A stretch of DNA of 64,000 bases from Streptomyces sp. R21. GTDB lineage: Bacteria > Actinomycetota > Actinomycetes > Streptomycetales > Streptomycetaceae. Of this stretch, positions 32,403 to 41,337 are shown piece by piece. The stretch spans positions 5,923,001-5,987,000 of the forward strand of contig NZ_CP163435.1 of the NCBI RefSeq assembly GCF_041051975.1, in the 5' to 3' direction. Under the pieces are notes generated by a model that saw only the letters and a program-made list of their open reading frames with translations, did no database searches and was not told the DNA's origin. The translations under genes were made by a program, and so were the position numbers. How positions within the stretch are numbered: position 1 is the first letter of the stretch; each line of letters opens with the position of its first letter.

Positions 32403-33791
32403 ATGAGCACCACGGAGCGTCCCAGGATCCTCGTAGTAGGCGGTGGGTACGTAGGCCTGTACGCAGCTCGGCGCATTCTCAAGAAGATGCGCTACGGAGA
32501 GGCGACCGTCACGGTCGTCGACCCCCGGTCGTACATGACCTACCAGCCCTTCCTCCCCGAAGCCGCCGCCGGCAGCATTTCGCCTCGGCACGTCGTCGTC
32601 CCGCTGCGACGCGTTCTGCCGAAGGCCGAAGTCCTCACCGGCCGGGTCACCACCATCGACCAGGACCGCAAGGTAGCCACGATCGCCCCCCTCGTGGGCG
32701 AGGCGTACGAGCTGCCTTTCGACTACCTCGTCATCGCGATGGGCGCGGTCTCCCGCACCTTCCCGATCCCCGGCCTCGCTGAGCAGGGCATCGGTATGAA
32801 GGGCATCGAGGAGGCCATCGGCCTGCGCAACCACGTCCTTGAGCAGCTGGACAAGGCCGACTCGACGACCGACGAGGACGTCCGCCGCAAGGCGCTCACG
32901 TTCGTCTTCGTCGGCGGTGGCTTCGCGGGTGCGGAGACCATCGGTGAGGTCGAGGACATGGCCCGCGACGCGGCCAAGTACTACACCAACGTCTCCCGCG
33001 AGGACATGCGCTTCGTCCTCGTCGACGCCGCGGACAAGATCCTCCCCGAGGTCGGTCCCAAGCTCGGTACGTACGGCAAGGAGCACCTGGAGTCGCGCGG
33101 GGTCGAGATCTACCTCTCCACCTCCATGGACTCCTGCGTCGACGGCCACGTGGTGCTGAAGAACGGCCTCGAGGTCGACTCCAACACCATCGTGTGGACG
33201 GCCGGCGTCAAGCCGAACCCCGTCCTCTCGCGCTTCGGCCTGCCGCTCGGCCCGCGTGGTCACGTGGACACCCAGACCACCCTCCAGGTGCAGGGCACGG
33301 ACTACATCTGGGCCGCGGGCGACAACGCCCAGGTGCCGGACATGGCCGCCCGCAAGGCCGGCGTGGAGAACGCCTGGTGCCCGCCGAACGCCCAGCACGC
33401 GCTGCGTCAGGCCAAGGTCCTCGGCGACAACGTGATCTCCGGTATGCGGGGCTTCCCGCAGAAGGAGTACGCGCACTCCAACAAGGGTGCGGTGGCGGGC
33501 CTCGGCCTCCACAAGGGTGTCGCGATGATCGTCATGGGCAAGATGAAGATCAAGCTCAAGGGCCGTCTCGCCTGGTACATGCACCGTGGTTACCACGGCA
33601 TGGCCATGCCGACCTGGAACCGGAAGATCCGCGTCTTCGCGGACTGGACGCTCGCGATGTTCCTCAAGCGCGAGGTCGTCTCCCTCGGTGCCATCGAGAC
33701 TCCTCGCGAGGAGTTCTACGAGGCCGCGAAGCCGGCGCCCGCGCCGGTGGCCGCCGCCCCGAAGGCCGAGGAGAAGGCCAAGGCCTCCTGA
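32403..33791 (+). CDS. ndh: Type II NADH dehydrogenase (NDH-2)
   Basis: This is a 462-aa FAD-dependent non-proton-pumping NADH:quinone oxidoreductase. The FAD dinucleotide motif is LVVGGGYVGLYA (10-21), the NADH motif FVFVGGGFAGAETIGE is at about 169-184, and TIVWTAGVKPNP and YIWAAGDNAQVPD mark the FAD-binding end. A hydrophobic-basic C-terminal region (KLKGRLAWYMHRGYHG and RKIRVFADWTLAMF) anchors it to the membrane surface. An Ala/Pro-rich tail ends the protein. The upstream Rex-like site and long leader suggest redox control. ATG 32403, about 1389 bp, single gene ending at a strong hairpin. Confidence 0.93.
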   Translation: MSTTERPRILVVGGGYVGLYAARRILKKMRYGEATVTVVDPRSYMTYQPFLPEAAAGSISPRHVVVPLRRVLPKAEVLTGRVTTIDQDRKVATIAPLVGEAYELPFDYLVIAMGAVSRTFPIPGLAEQGIGMKGIEEAIGLRNHVLEQLDKADSTTDEDVRRKALTFVFVGGGFAGAETIGEVEDMARDAAKYYTNVSREDMRFVLVDAADKILPEVGPKLGTYGKEHLESRGVEIYLSTSMDSCVDGHVVLKNGLEVDSNTIVWTAGVKPNPVLSRFGLPLGPRGHVDTQTTLQVQGTDYIWAAGDNAQVPDMAARKAGVENAWCPPNAQHALRQAKVLGDNVISGMRGFPQKEYAHSNKGAVAGLGLHKGVAMIVMGKMKIKLKGRLAWYMHRGYHGMAMPTWNRKIRVFADWTLAMFLKREVVSLGAIETPREEFYEAAKPAPAPVAAAPKAEEKAKAS

Positions 33792-33813
33792 CCCCCTCCG
33801 GTCACTGAACGCC

Positions 33814-33857
33814 CCGAAGGGGCCGCCCGCCATCCGTGGTGCGGGCGGCCCCTTCGG
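33814..33857 (+). terminator. Terminator hairpin after ndh
   Basis: The arms of 17 bp (33814-33830 and 33841-33857) are perfect, with a 10-base loop and no T-run. Confidence 0.8.
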
Positions 33858-34012
33858 CGTTCCCCGGAACCGGTGCTGACCAGCACCACCAGGAACATGG
33901 CCTGTACACCCATTTTGCTCAGCCGTAACGCGATAGAGGGACTGCGCAACGGGCACTGTGGTGTTTACGTGGTGTTGGAGCATTCGGGAACGCCGTCTCG
34001 GAGGTGCACGCC

Positions 34013-35305
34013 ATGCAGGACGCCGCGTCGCGGCTGAAGAGCCTTGTCGAACAGTTGCTGGGGGTTCCGCTCCCGCTGCGCATCCGGGCCTGGGACGGCT
34101 CGGAAGCAGGCCCGCCCGGCGGCCCCACCTTCGTCGTACGCAATCGGCGTGCCCTGCGCCGACTGCTGTGGAAGCCGGGCGAGTTGGGGCTCGCGCGGGC
34201 GTGGGTGTCGGGAGACCTCCGGGTGGAGGGCGATCTCTACGCCGCCCTCGACCTGGTGTCGGACCTGGTGTGGGAGCGGGGCGAGGATGCCCGGGGCCTC
34301 GCGGAGGCGCTGCGCGACCCGGCCGTGCGGGCGGCCGCCCGTGGACTGCTGCTGATGGCCGGACCGCCGCTGCCGCCCGCCCCGCCCCGCGAGGAGGTGC
34401 GCAGACGTCGTCATCTGCACACCAAGCGCAGCGACCGGCGCGCCATCAGCCACCACTACGACGTGGGCAACGACTTCTACGAGCTCGTCCTCGGGCCCTC
34501 CATGGTGTACTCCTGCGCCTACTGGCCCACGCCGGACGCCACCCTGGAGGACGCCCAGCGCGACAAGCTCGAACTCGTCTGCCAAAAGCTCGCCCTGACG
34601 CCCGGTCAGCGGCTGCTCGACGTCGGCTGCGGCTGGGGCTCCATGGCCATCCACGCCGCCCGTGAGCACGGGGTGAGCGTCGTCGGGGTGACACTCTCGC
34701 AGGAGCAGGCCGCGTACGCCCGCAAGCGGGTGGCGGACGAGGGGCTCACCGACCGGGTCGAGATCCGTGTGCAGGACTACCGGGATGTCTCCGACGGCCC
34801 CTACGACGCGATCTCCTCCATCGGGATGGCCGAACACGTCGGCGCCGAGCGCTACTTGGAGTACGCCGAGGTGCTGGGCCGGCTCCTGGAACCCGGCGGG
34901 CGGCTGCTCAACCACCAGATCGGACGGCGGCCGCAGCGCGACGAATCGACGTACGCCGTCGACGAGTTCATCGACGCCTACGTCTTCCCGGACGGCGAAC
35001 TCGCGCCGCTGGGCACCACCGTGACCCAGCTCGAGACCGCCGGCTTCGAGGTGCGCGACGTCGAGGCCCTGCGCGAGCACTACGGGCTCACCCTGCGTCA
35101 GTGGGTCGCCAACCTGGAGGCGCAGTGGCCGCTGGCCGTACGGCTCACCAGCCCCGGCCGCGCCCGCGTCTGGCGCCTGTACATGGCGGCCAGCGCCCTC
35201 GCCTTCGAGGGCAACCGCATCGGCGTCAACCAGGTCCTGGCGGTCAAGACGCCCGAGCCGTCCGGGACTTCGGGGATGCCGCTGCGGGCGAGAACCTGGA
35301 ACTGA
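34013..35305 (+). CDS. Cyclopropane-fatty-acyl-phospholipid synthase-like SAM methyltransferase
   Basis: This is a 430-aa protein of the Cfa/mycolic acid methyltransferase family. The N-terminal helical domain (1-130, with LGLARAWVSGDLRVEGDLYAAL in pieces) precedes HYDVGNDFYELVLGPSMVYSCAYW (about 147-169), a signature of Cfa enzymes. Then comes SAM motif LLDVGCGWGSMA (about 200-211), SIGMAEHVG and a C-terminal region ending AFEGNRIGVNQVL. It adds a methylene or methyl group to unsaturated acyl chains of membrane lipids; the exact product is not defined here. ATG 34013 with GGAGG eight bases upstream (a GTG nine bases earlier abuts the Shine-Dalgarno). Confidence 0.88.
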   Translation: MQDAASRLKSLVEQLLGVPLPLRIRAWDGSEAGPPGGPTFVVRNRRALRRLLWKPGELGLARAWVSGDLRVEGDLYAALDLVSDLVWERGEDARGLAEALRDPAVRAAARGLLLMAGPPLPPAPPREEVRRRRHLHTKRSDRRAISHHYDVGNDFYELVLGPSMVYSCAYWPTPDATLEDAQRDKLELVCQKLALTPGQRLLDVGCGWGSMAIHAAREHGVSVVGVTLSQEQAAYARKRVADEGLTDRVEIRVQDYRDVSDGPYDAISSIGMAEHVGAERYLEYAEVLGRLLEPGGRLLNHQIGRRPQRDESTYAVDEFIDAYVFPDGELAPLGTTVTQLETAGFEVRDVEALREHYGLTLRQWVANLEAQWPLAVRLTSPGRARVWRLYMAASALAFEGNRIGVNQVLAVKTPEPSGTSGMPLRARTWN

Positions 35306-35319
35306 CGGCGGTACGCGCA

Positions 35320-35353
35320 TCGGGGCCCCGTTCCGCCTGGAACGGGGCCCCGA
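35320..35353. terminator. Bidirectional terminator between convergent genes
   Basis: Perfect 15-bp arms (35320-35334 and 35339-35353) flank GCCT, between the Cfa-like gene and the ABC permease. Confidence 0.85.
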
Positions 35354-35364
35354 CTCGCGTACGA

Positions 35365-37893
35365 CTACTCGGACTTGATCGCCGCCAGCATGTTCAGCCG
35401 GGCCGCCCGCCGCGCCGGCCACAGCGCCGCGAGCACGCCGACCGTCGCCGCGAGGAGCAGGAAGACACCCATCCGGGCCCAGGGCAGGACCAGTTCGTAC
35501 GTCGACATCCTGCTGCCAAGGAGCTCACCGGCCGCCCAGCCGAAGAACACGCCGAGGCCGATGCCGAGCACGCCGCCGAAGAGCGAGATGACCAGGGACT
35601 CCAGACGGACCATCCGCTTGATGCCCTTGCGGTCGAGGCCGATCGCGCGGAGCATCCCGATCTCCTGCGAGCGTTCGAACACCGACATGGCGAGGGTGTT
35701 GATGACGCCGAGGACGGCGACGATGACGGCCATCGCCAGCAGGCCGTAGAGCATGTTCAGCATCAGTGTGAACATCTGCGCGATCTGGTCGGAGAAGTCC
35801 TTCTTGTCCTGGACCTTGATCGCGGGGTTGTCGCCGAGGGCCTTCTCCAGCTTGTCCTTGACCGCGTCGGAGGTGCCGCCCGATGTCTTCACCATGACCT
35901 GCATGTCGGTGACGTCGCTCGTGTGCGGAGCGAGGGTGGCGTTGTCCAGCATGATGCCCTGGATCATGTCGTTGCCCTGGTAGACCCCGGCCACGGTGAG
36001 CTGCTGCTTCTTGCCGTCCTCGTAGGAGACCGTGAAGTGCGAACCGGCCTTCCATCCGTGGGACTTGGCCGTGTCGTCGTCCACGACGACCTGCGTGCCG
36101 CCGACCTTGAAGGCGCCGTCCTGGACGGGGAGGTCGAGGAGCCCGGTGATGGCCTTGCCGTTGACGCCCGTCAGGTAGTCGGTCGTCCGGTCGATGCGCG
36201 AGGGCGCGTTGCGCAGCGGGCTGGTGCCGGTGACGCCGTCGACCTTCGCGAGCTTCTTCTCGACGTCCGGCGAGAGTTCGTTGCCGTTCGCCATCGACAC
36301 GATGTAGTCGGCCTTGATCGCGGAAGTGGCCATCTTGTCGATCGACTTCTGCAGGCTGCCCGCCATCACCGTCATACCGGTGATCAGGGTGAGGCCGATC
36401 ATCAGCGCGGAGGCGGTCGCGGCGGTACGGCGCGGGTTGCGCACCGAGTTCTGCCGGGCGAGCTTGCCGGAGACCCCGAACACGCGCAGCAGCGGGGCCG
36501 CGGCCGCGATCAGCGGGCGGGACAGCAGCGGGGTGAGGACGAAGACGCCGATGATCAGCAGGACCGCGCCGAGCCCCATCGGGGCCTGCCCGTCCGAGCC
36601 GTCCATCGTGGTCGCGTAGAGGACGACGGCGACGCCCACGGCCGCGAAGAGGGCGCCGATCGTGTTCCGTACGACGAGGGACTTCGTGGTCGCCTTGGCG
36701 TGCACGCTGCTCATCGCCGCGACCGGCGGGATCTTCGCCGCCCGGCGGCCCGGCAGCCATGCGGCGAGCATCGTGATGATGACGCCGACGAGGAGGGCGG
36801 TGGCGACGGTGCCCGGCGAGATCACCAGCGGGCCGTCCGGCACGGTGGCGCCCAGCGAGCCCATCAGGGAGCGCATGCCCGCACCGATGCCGATGCCGGC
36901 GACGAGGCCGGTGACCGCGGCGACCGCGCCGACGACGAACGCCTCGAGGAGCACGGACCGGGTGACCTGGCGGCGGGAGGCACCGACGGCGCGCAGCAGC
37001 GCGAGTTCCTTGGTGCGCTGGGCGACCAGCATGGTGAAGGTGTTGGCGATGATGAACGTACCGACGAACAGCGCGATGCCCGCGAAGACCAGCAGGCCGG
37101 TGCGCATGCCGCTGGTGGCCGTGGAGATCTGCTCGGCCTGGTCGTCGGCGAGCTGCTGACCGGTGGTGGTGGACGCGGTGTCCTTGGGGACGACCTTGTC
37201 GAGCGCGCTGCGCAGCGCGCTCTGGCTGGTGCCGGCCGCCGCCTTCACGTCGATCTCGTCGTACTCGCCGACCCGGTCGAACAGCTTCTGCGCGGTCTTC
37301 GTGTCGAAGAGGGTGAGGCTGCCGCCGGCCGCGACGTTGCCGTCGTCCGTGGTGAAGATGCCGGTGACGGTCGGGGTGAGGACGGGGCCGTCGACGGACA
37401 TGCGGACGGTGTCGCCGACCTTGTAGCCGGCGCGCTTCGCGGTCTCCGAGTCGAGGGCCACCTCGTCCGTGCCGTGCGGTGCGCGGCCGCTGGTGAGGGG
37501 GTACCGCGGGTCCTTGTTCCCCCAGTAGTTGCCGCCCTGCGACTGGAAGCCGCCGCCGATCAGCTTGCCGTCCTTGTCGGCGACGGCGGTGAAGCCGGTG
37601 ACGACGCCGATCGCCGACCGGGCGCCGGGGACCTTCGCCGCCTCGTCCAGCAGCGGCTGCGTCAGCTTGCCCGTCTTGCCGACCGTGTCGCCCTTGTCCT
37701 CCTGGCTCTCCGGCCGGACGGCGACGTCGACCTGGTCGAAGCCCTTGGCGGAGCTCTTCTGGTAGGCGTCCGAGATCGTGTTGGTGAAGACCAGGGTGCC
37801 GGACACGAACGCGACGCCGAGCATCACGGCGAGCACGGTCATCATCAACCTGGCCTTGTGCGCAAGCACGTTGCGCAAGGCGGTACGGAACAT
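35365..37893 (-). CDS. FtsX/MacB-type ABC transporter permease (second copy)
   Basis: This is an 842-aa permease with the same layout as that at 4123-6696. It has one N-terminal helix (about 15-35), a large outer domain (about 40-250), an FtsX block with LVAQRTKELALLRAVGASRRQ (about 285-420), central helices, a second outer domain and a terminal FtsX block with SVFERSQEIGMLRAIGLDRKG. It ends MLAAIKSE where the other ends with NVLNAIATD. No good Shine-Dalgarno precedes the ATG at 37893; a 103-bp gap separates it from the ATPase, with a pyrimidine-rich mRNA leader. Outer domains differ from the first copy, suggesting different substrates. Confidence 0.92.
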   Translation of the reverse strand: MFRTALRNVLAHKARLMMTVLAVMLGVAFVSGTLVFTNTISDAYQKSSAKGFDQVDVAVRPESQEDKGDTVGKTGKLTQPLLDEAAKVPGARSAIGVVTGFTAVADKDGKLIGGGFQSQGGNYWGNKDPRYPLTSGRAPHGTDEVALDSETAKRAGYKVGDTVRMSVDGPVLTPTVTGIFTTDDGNVAAGGSLTLFDTKTAQKLFDRVGEYDEIDVKAAAGTSQSALRSALDKVVPKDTASTTTGQQLADDQAEQISTATSGMRTGLLVFAGIALFVGTFIIANTFTMLVAQRTKELALLRAVGASRRQVTRSVLLEAFVVGAVAAVTGLVAGIGIGAGMRSLMGSLGATVPDGPLVISPGTVATALLVGVIITMLAAWLPGRRAAKIPPVAAMSSVHAKATTKSLVVRNTIGALFAAVGVAVVLYATTMDGSDGQAPMGLGAVLLIIGVFVLTPLLSRPLIAAAAPLLRVFGVSGKLARQNSVRNPRRTAATASALMIGLTLITGMTVMAGSLQKSIDKMATSAIKADYIVSMANGNELSPDVEKKLAKVDGVTGTSPLRNAPSRIDRTTDYLTGVNGKAITGLLDLPVQDGAFKVGGTQVVVDDDTAKSHGWKAGSHFTVSYEDGKKQQLTVAGVYQGNDMIQGIMLDNATLAPHTSDVTDMQVMVKTSGGTSDAVKDKLEKALGDNPAIKVQDKKDFSDQIAQMFTLMLNMLYGLLAMAVIVAVLGVINTLAMSVFERSQEIGMLRAIGLDRKGIKRMVRLESLVISLFGGVLGIGLGVFFGWAAGELLGSRMSTYELVLPWARMGVFLLLAATVGVLAALWPARRAARLNMLAAIKSE

Positions 37894-37908
37894 GGGTTTT
37901 CTCAGTCC

Positions 37909-37970
37909 AGGGAGGAGAGGCGAGGCGAGGAGAGGAGAGGGCGAGGAGGTGCGGAGGGTGGAAGCGGTCG
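37909..37970 (+). repeat. Polypurine tract between ABC genes
   Basis: This is a GAGG/GAGGC-rich run on the plus strand (37912-37970), i.e. a pyrimidine-rich stretch in the ATPase-permease mRNA. Short degenerate repeat units of 5-10 bp. No coding content. Confidence 0.5.
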
Positions 37971-37996
37971 GCGGGGGTTCGGCCGGTGCGACCGGC

Positions 37997-38767
37997 TCAG
38001 CTGGTGCGGCCCTTGGCGTCGAACTGCTTCATCCGGTCCAGGACCGAGTCGGCGGTGGGCTCGTAGACCTCGTCGACGATGCGGCCGTCGGCGAGGAAGA
38101 CCACGCGGTCCGCGTACGCGGCGGCCACCGGGTCGTGCGTGACCATGACGACGGTCTGGCCCAGCTCCCGTACGGAGTTGCGCAGGAAGCCCAGTACCTC
38201 CGCGCCGGAGCGCGAGTCGAGGTTTCCGGTCGGCTCGTCGCCGAAGATGATGTCGGGCCGGGAGGCGAGCGCGCGGGCGACGGCGACGCGCTGCTGCTGG
38301 CCGCCGGAGAGCTGCGAGGGGCGGTGGCTGAGCCGGTCGGCGAGGCCGATCATCTTGATGACCGAGTCCAGCCACGCCTTGTCGGGCTTGCGGCCCGCGA
38401 TGTCCATCGGGAGCGTGATGTTCTCCAGGGCCGTCAGGGTCGGCAGCAGGTTGAACGCCTGGAAGATGAAGCCGATCTTGTCCCGGCGGAGCTGGGTGAG
38501 CTGCTTGTCCTTGAGGGAGCCCAGCTCGGTCTCGCCGATGCGTACGGAACCGGACGAGAACGTGTCCAGGCCCGCCACACAGTGCATCAAGGTCGACTTG
38601 CCCGACCCCGAGGGGCCCATGATCGCGGTGAACTCGGCCTGCCGGAAGTCGATCGTGACCCGGTCCAGGGCGACCACCTGCGTCTCGCCCTGTCCGTAGA
38701 CCTTCGACAGTTCCGTGGCATGCGCGGCGACGGCGGTGGCCCGGTGGGCGAGAGGGGTGGTGGTCAC
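37997..38767 (-). CDS. ABC transporter ATP-binding protein, MacB/LolD-type (second copy)
   Basis: This is a 256-aa nucleotide-binding subunit. Walker A is GPSGSGKST, the signature is LSGGQQQR, Walker B is IIFGDEPTGNLDS, and VTHD is the switch. It is strongly similar along its length to the ATPase at 3338-4126, including TAVAA near the N-terminus and the FDA(K/R)GRTS end. GTG start at 38767 with AGGAG nine bases upstream; a longer in-frame reading from 38899 has no support. The transporter pair here runs away from bldA. Substrate unknown. Confidence 0.92.
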   Translation of the reverse strand: MTTTPLAHRATAVAAHATELSKVYGQGETQVVALDRVTIDFRQAEFTAIMGPSGSGKSTLMHCVAGLDTFSSGSVRIGETELGSLKDKQLTQLRRDKIGFIFQAFNLLPTLTALENITLPMDIAGRKPDKAWLDSVIKMIGLADRLSHRPSQLSGGQQQRVAVARALASRPDIIFGDEPTGNLDSRSGAEVLGFLRNSVRELGQTVVMVTHDPVAAAYADRVVFLADGRIVDEVYEPTADSVLDRMKQFDAKGRTS

Positions 38768-39155
38768 GGGAGGGTGCTCCTGTCGGGACGACGACGTTCT
38801 GGGACTTGTCTCATCGTCGTGGCCGATCGGGCCCGTGTAGTCAGCCGCTGATCCGGTTCCGGAGGCAGCCTGCGGTCGGACCGCGGACGCCCGCGTCATA
38901 CCTGGGGATGAGGGCCGTCCCTGAGGAGTCCGGAGCCTTCAGCCGCCGGGGGCCTTCGTTCGGACGGTGAAATTCCGTCATTCCGTATACGCGCCCGTGA
39001 CTTACCCGAAAGGCTATTGGCAAGTGCGGATGGCCCGTACCGGTGGCTGATGCACCCTCAGACGTCAATAAAATAAGACAACATCGGTCCGCCCGACCGC
39101 TGTTCGAGGGAAGCGCCCCGATAGGCTCGTAACCTCGACGCGGAGCCCATGGCCT
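38768..39155. other. 388-bp region between the ABC operon and bldA
   Basis: It has promoters for both neighbours and no credible gene. There is a -10-like TAGGCT (39122-39127) about 30 bp before the tRNA, an AT-rich patch (CAATAAAATAAGACAACATC, 39066-39085), and a GTCATACCTGGGGATGAG segment (38896-38913) ahead of the ATPase gene that could be an operator. Confidence 0.5.
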
Positions 39156-39238
39156 GCCCGGATGGTGGAATGCAGACACGGCGAGCTTAAACCTCGCTGC
39201 CCCTCGCGGGCGTACCGGTTCAAGTCCGGTTCCGGGCA
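39156..39238 (+). tRNA. bldA: tRNA-Leu (anticodon UAA), bldA
   Basis: The 7-bp acceptor stem pairs GCCCGGA (39156-39162) with TCCGGGC (39231-39237), discriminator A at 39238. The anticodon arm is GCGAG / CTTAAAC / CTCGC with anticodon TAA at 39188-39190. A long class II variable arm (GCCC...GGGC) and a T-arm ACCGG-TTCAAGT-CCGGT follow. The 3' end continues CCT, so CCA is not encoded. This is the tRNA that reads the rare UUA codon; in Streptomyces bldA is needed for aerial growth and antibiotic production. No integrase is nearby. Confidence 0.96.
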
Positions 39239-39298
39239 CCTCCGACCCCTATGCGTTCACGACATGCAGGCCGTGCGGCGCCGTCGCACGCTGAGTCC

Positions 39299-39847
39299 AT
39301 GAACGCCGACACTCCCTCCGGCCCCCCTGGCGGACCGCTGCAACCCAGCTCCCGCCCCCATGCCGAGCGCGGCCCCTCCGGGCGCATGAGGAGTGTCCTG
39401 ACCCATACGGCCGTCGCGCTCGTCGCCGTAGTGGTCGGTGGGCTGATCGGCTCGGCGGTCGCGGGCGGCTCCGGAGACGGTTCCGGGGGTGGTGCCGCGC
39501 CGTCGGCCGAGGCGACGGTGACCGCCACGGAGACGGTCACCGAGGCAGGTTCGGGGACGACGGCTCCCGGCACGGCCGAAGCGCCTCGGAAGGCTTCCGC
39601 GAGCGAGATCCCGGGGGATGGGACCTTCACCGTCGGCACGGACGTCAAGCCCGGAACGTATCGCAGCGACGGTCCGCAGGGCGGAGACGTCTCCTACTGC
39701 GACTGGGTGCGGCTGAGCGGCTTCTCCGGCGAGGCGGGCGACATCATCGCGGCCAACGGAGGCAAGGGGCCGACGACCGTCACCATCAAGGCCACCGACA
39801 AAGCCTTCACGAGCACCGGCTGCCAGACCTGGCACAAGATCGGCTGA
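39299..39847 (+). CDS. Secreted/anchored protein with one Cys-containing repeat domain
   Basis: This is a 182-aa protein paralogous to the tandem-domain protein at 15593-16300. A Pro-rich cytosolic lead is followed by one transmembrane/signal segment (about 35-55, TAVALVAVVVGGLIGSAVAGG) and a Thr/Ala/Gly linker. One copy of the domain then reads IPGDGTFTVGTDVKPGTYRS, YCDWVRLSG, and ends GCQTWHKIG. The two Cys match those in the other protein. Function unknown. Start is uncertain: the ATG at 39299 is chosen, while an in-frame ATG at 39251, right after the tRNA, would add 16 residues; neither has a strong Shine-Dalgarno. Confidence 0.75.
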   Translation: MNADTPSGPPGGPLQPSSRPHAERGPSGRMRSVLTHTAVALVAVVVGGLIGSAVAGGSGDGSGGGAAPSAEATVTATETVTEAGSGTTAPGTAEAPRKASASEIPGDGTFTVGTDVKPGTYRSDGPQGGDVSYCDWVRLSGFSGEAGDIIAANGGKGPTTVTIKATDKAFTSTGCQTWHKIG

Positions 39848-39971
39848 GGAGTTCGCCACTCAACCGTTGACAGAGGGTCCGGGCGGTCGGAGACTCACGT
39901 TCAGGAGTTGGTGAACTAAATTTCACTGCACGAACAAGCGAATGAACACAGGAACGCGAAGGGGCGTGCCG

Positions 39972-41147
39972 ATGCGTACCACCGTCGGGATCATCGGGGC
40001 CGGGCCGGCCGGGTTGTTGTTGGCGCGGTTGTTGTGGAACGCCGGGATCGAGTCCGTTGTGCTGGAGAGCCGGGACCGGGCGTATGTGGAGCAGCGGCAG
40101 CGGGCCGGGATTCTGGAGCAGGGGACCGTCGATGTGCTGCGGGCCGCGGGGGCGGCGGAGCGGATGGACCGGGAGGGGCTGCGGCACGACGGCATCGAGC
40201 TGCGGTTCGACCGGGCCCGGCACCGCGTCGACTTCCCCGCGCTCACCGGCGGCAGCTCCGTGATGGTGTACGCGCAGACCGAGGTGTGCAAGGACCTCAT
40301 CGCGCTCCAGCTGAAGGAGGGCGGGCCGCTGCTCTTCGGGGCCGAGGCGCTGGCGGTGGAGGGCGCGGAGAGCGGCCGTCCGCGGGTGCGCTTCCGGCAC
40401 GAGGGGCGCGAGGAGGTGCTGGAGTGCGACTACGTCGTCGGGTGCGACGGGTTCTGGGGGGTCGCACGGCAGGCGGTGCCCTCCGCGGTGTCCCAGGTGT
40501 TCGAGCGCACGTACCCCTTCGGCTGGCTCGGCATCCTCGCCGACGTCGCCCCCTCGCACGACGAGCTCGTCTACGCCCGCCACGAGCGCGGCTTCGCGCT
40601 GCTCAGCATGCGCTCGCCCGCCGTCTCCCGGCTCTACCTCCAGGTGCCCGAGGGCACCGACGCCGAGGACTGGGCGGACGAGGAGATCTGGGACGAGCTG
40701 GCGCGGCGCTTCGAGACCGACGACGACTGGCGGCTGGAGCGCGGGCCCATCACGCAGAAGTCCGTCACGCCCATGCGCAGCTACGTCCACGAGCCCATGC
40801 GCCACGGCCGCCTCTTCCTCGCCGGCGACGCCGCGCACATCGTGCCGCCGACCGGCGCCAAGGGGCTCAACCTCGCGGTCGGCGACGTCGTCACCTTCGC
40901 GCGGGCCCTGACGTACGAGCAGGAGACCGGCTCCGCGGAGCGCCTCGACGCGTACTCCGAGACCTGCCTGCGCCGCGTCTGGCAGGCCGAGCGGTTCTCC
41001 TACGACATGACGACGATGCTGCACCGCGCCCCCGACGCCACCCCCTTCGAGGACCGCGTCCAGCTCGCCCGGCTGCGCCGGATCGCCGGCTCCCGGGCGG
41101 CCGAGACCGACCTCGCGGACGGCTACACGGGCTTCCCTCTGGACTGA
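39972..41147 (+). CDS. pobA: 4-hydroxybenzoate 3-monooxygenase (PobA)
   Basis: This 391-aa flavoprotein hydroxylates 4-hydroxybenzoate to protocatechuate with NADPH and O2. Length and motifs agree with the family: GIIGAGPAGLLLARLL (FAD, 5-20), QRQRAGILEQGTVDVLR (about 42-58), DYVVGCDGFWGVAR (DG motif, about 156-169), and LAGDAAHIVPPTGAKGLNLAVGDV (written in parts: LAGDAAHIVPPTG, AKGLNLAVGDV). The ATG at 39972 has AAGGGG eight bases upstream. Products feed the beta-ketoadipate pathway; no other pathway genes are next to it here, nor an obvious PobR regulator. Confidence 0.93.
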   Translation: MRTTVGIIGAGPAGLLLARLLWNAGIESVVLESRDRAYVEQRQRAGILEQGTVDVLRAAGAAERMDREGLRHDGIELRFDRARHRVDFPALTGGSSVMVYAQTEVCKDLIALQLKEGGPLLFGAEALAVEGAESGRPRVRFRHEGREEVLECDYVVGCDGFWGVARQAVPSAVSQVFERTYPFGWLGILADVAPSHDELVYARHERGFALLSMRSPAVSRLYLQVPEGTDAEDWADEEIWDELARRFETDDDWRLERGPITQKSVTPMRSYVHEPMRHGRLFLAGDAAHIVPPTGAKGLNLAVGDVVTFARALTYEQETGSAERLDAYSETCLRRVWQAERFSYDMTTMLHRAPDATPFEDRVQLARLRRIAGSRAAETDLADGYTGFPLD

Positions 41148-41337
41148 CGGCCGGGAAAGGCGCCTAAGGGCGGGCTAAGTGGGCTGTTACGGCTTCGTAC
41201 CAGTGCTCGCCCGGCCTGGGACACACGCGTACGGTGGCACCACAAGGGAAAGATCCTCCCCAAGCAGTAGGGTCAATCCTTTGCCTACCTATTACTCTTG
41301 AGCCCAAGGCCGCGCAAGGCGGCCATGGAGGAGTGAA

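Noticed and set aside
27753..33600. Further TTA codons in rpfA, eno and ndh
   Set aside because: The TTA strings there are out of frame (GGT TAC or similar), so they are not bldA codons.
35101..38142. Long open frame (about 1013 codons) on the plus strand through the second ABC permease
   Set aside because: Antisense shadow with His/Asp/Gly/Arg-rich composition; the minus-strand permease and ATPase are clear.
39156..39240. bldA 3' end as an integration (attB) site
   Set aside because: No integrase, excisionase or direct repeat of the tRNA end is visible; context is core genes.
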